The notes under the pieces were generated by a model. That model was not told the origin of the DNA. It made no database searches and saw only the letters and a program-made list of their open reading frames with translations. A stretch of 6,002 nucleotides of DNA from Bacillota bacterium. Lineage in GTDB: Bacteria > Bacillota > Clostridia > Acetivibrionales > Acetivibrionaceae. Positions 5,972 to 6,002 of the stretch are shown piece by piece (the stretch's first letter is position 1; each line of letters opens with the position of its first letter). The DNA is taken from positions 1-6,002 of the forward strand of contig JAEWSG010000119.1 in the NCBI GenBank assembly GCA_023398495.1. The letters run 5' to 3'. A program made the position numbers and the translations under genes.

Positions 5972-6002
5972 GCGACAACGAGAAAATACTTCACGCGGGC
6001 AG

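Noticed and set aside
1..6002. CRISPR array, transposase, phage, toxin-antitoxin or defence module
   Set aside because: No regularly spaced repeats, no inverted-repeat-bounded gene, and no recognisable nuclease, transposase, integrase or toxin motif was seen on either strand.

Overview
The window looks like chromosomal DNA of a member of the Bacteroidota. Three lines of evidence support this. The protein at the right end carries a type IX secretion system (T9SS) C-terminal sorting domain. Two promoter candidates fit the Bacteroidota -7 consensus TAnnTTTG. Start codons mostly lack a clear Shine-Dalgarno sequence. Every recognisable gene is on the minus strand, so transcription runs from right to left.

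Layout, read in the direction of transcription: (1) 5924-5019, a complete secreted protein of about 301 residues with a T9SS type A sorting domain, behind a good promoter at 5943-5971. (2) 4970-4758, an orphan piece of a second sorting domain with no start codon and no protein body, which I read as a gene remnant. (3) 4622-2592, a large exported protein with an N-terminal carboxypeptidase-regulatory-like beta domain and C-terminal TPR-type helices. (4) 2438-2115, an N-terminally truncated isochorismatase-like cysteine hydrolase. (5) 2112-1756, a small secreted protein that looks shortened at its C terminus. (6) 1724-585, an exported TlpA/thioredoxin-fold disulfide oxidoreductase with a CSPC active site. 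(7) 288-1, the first 96 codons of a PQQ-dependent (glucose/sorbosone-type) sugar dehydrogenase that runs off the left edge.

Items 4, 5 and 6 are tightly packed (2 and 31 bases apart) and probably form one transcript, with a possible -7 element at 2466-2473. The shared theme is cell-envelope or secreted function: almost every intact product has a signal peptide. I see no pathway that joins them. The stretch from about 300 to 4980 is clearly more AT-rich than the left-edge gene (39 G/C in the first 60 bases against 14 in 1141-1200). It also holds all the gene remnants, so it looks like a variable, partly decayed accessory segment between two more typical genes.

I found no CRISPR array, insertion sequence, tRNA or rRNA, phage module or defence system, and no convincing new biological system. 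The points most worth checking are the orphan sorting domain, the truncated hydrolase that still opens an apparent operon, and a perfect 20-bp tandem repeat with an internal dyad upstream of the sugar dehydrogenase gene.
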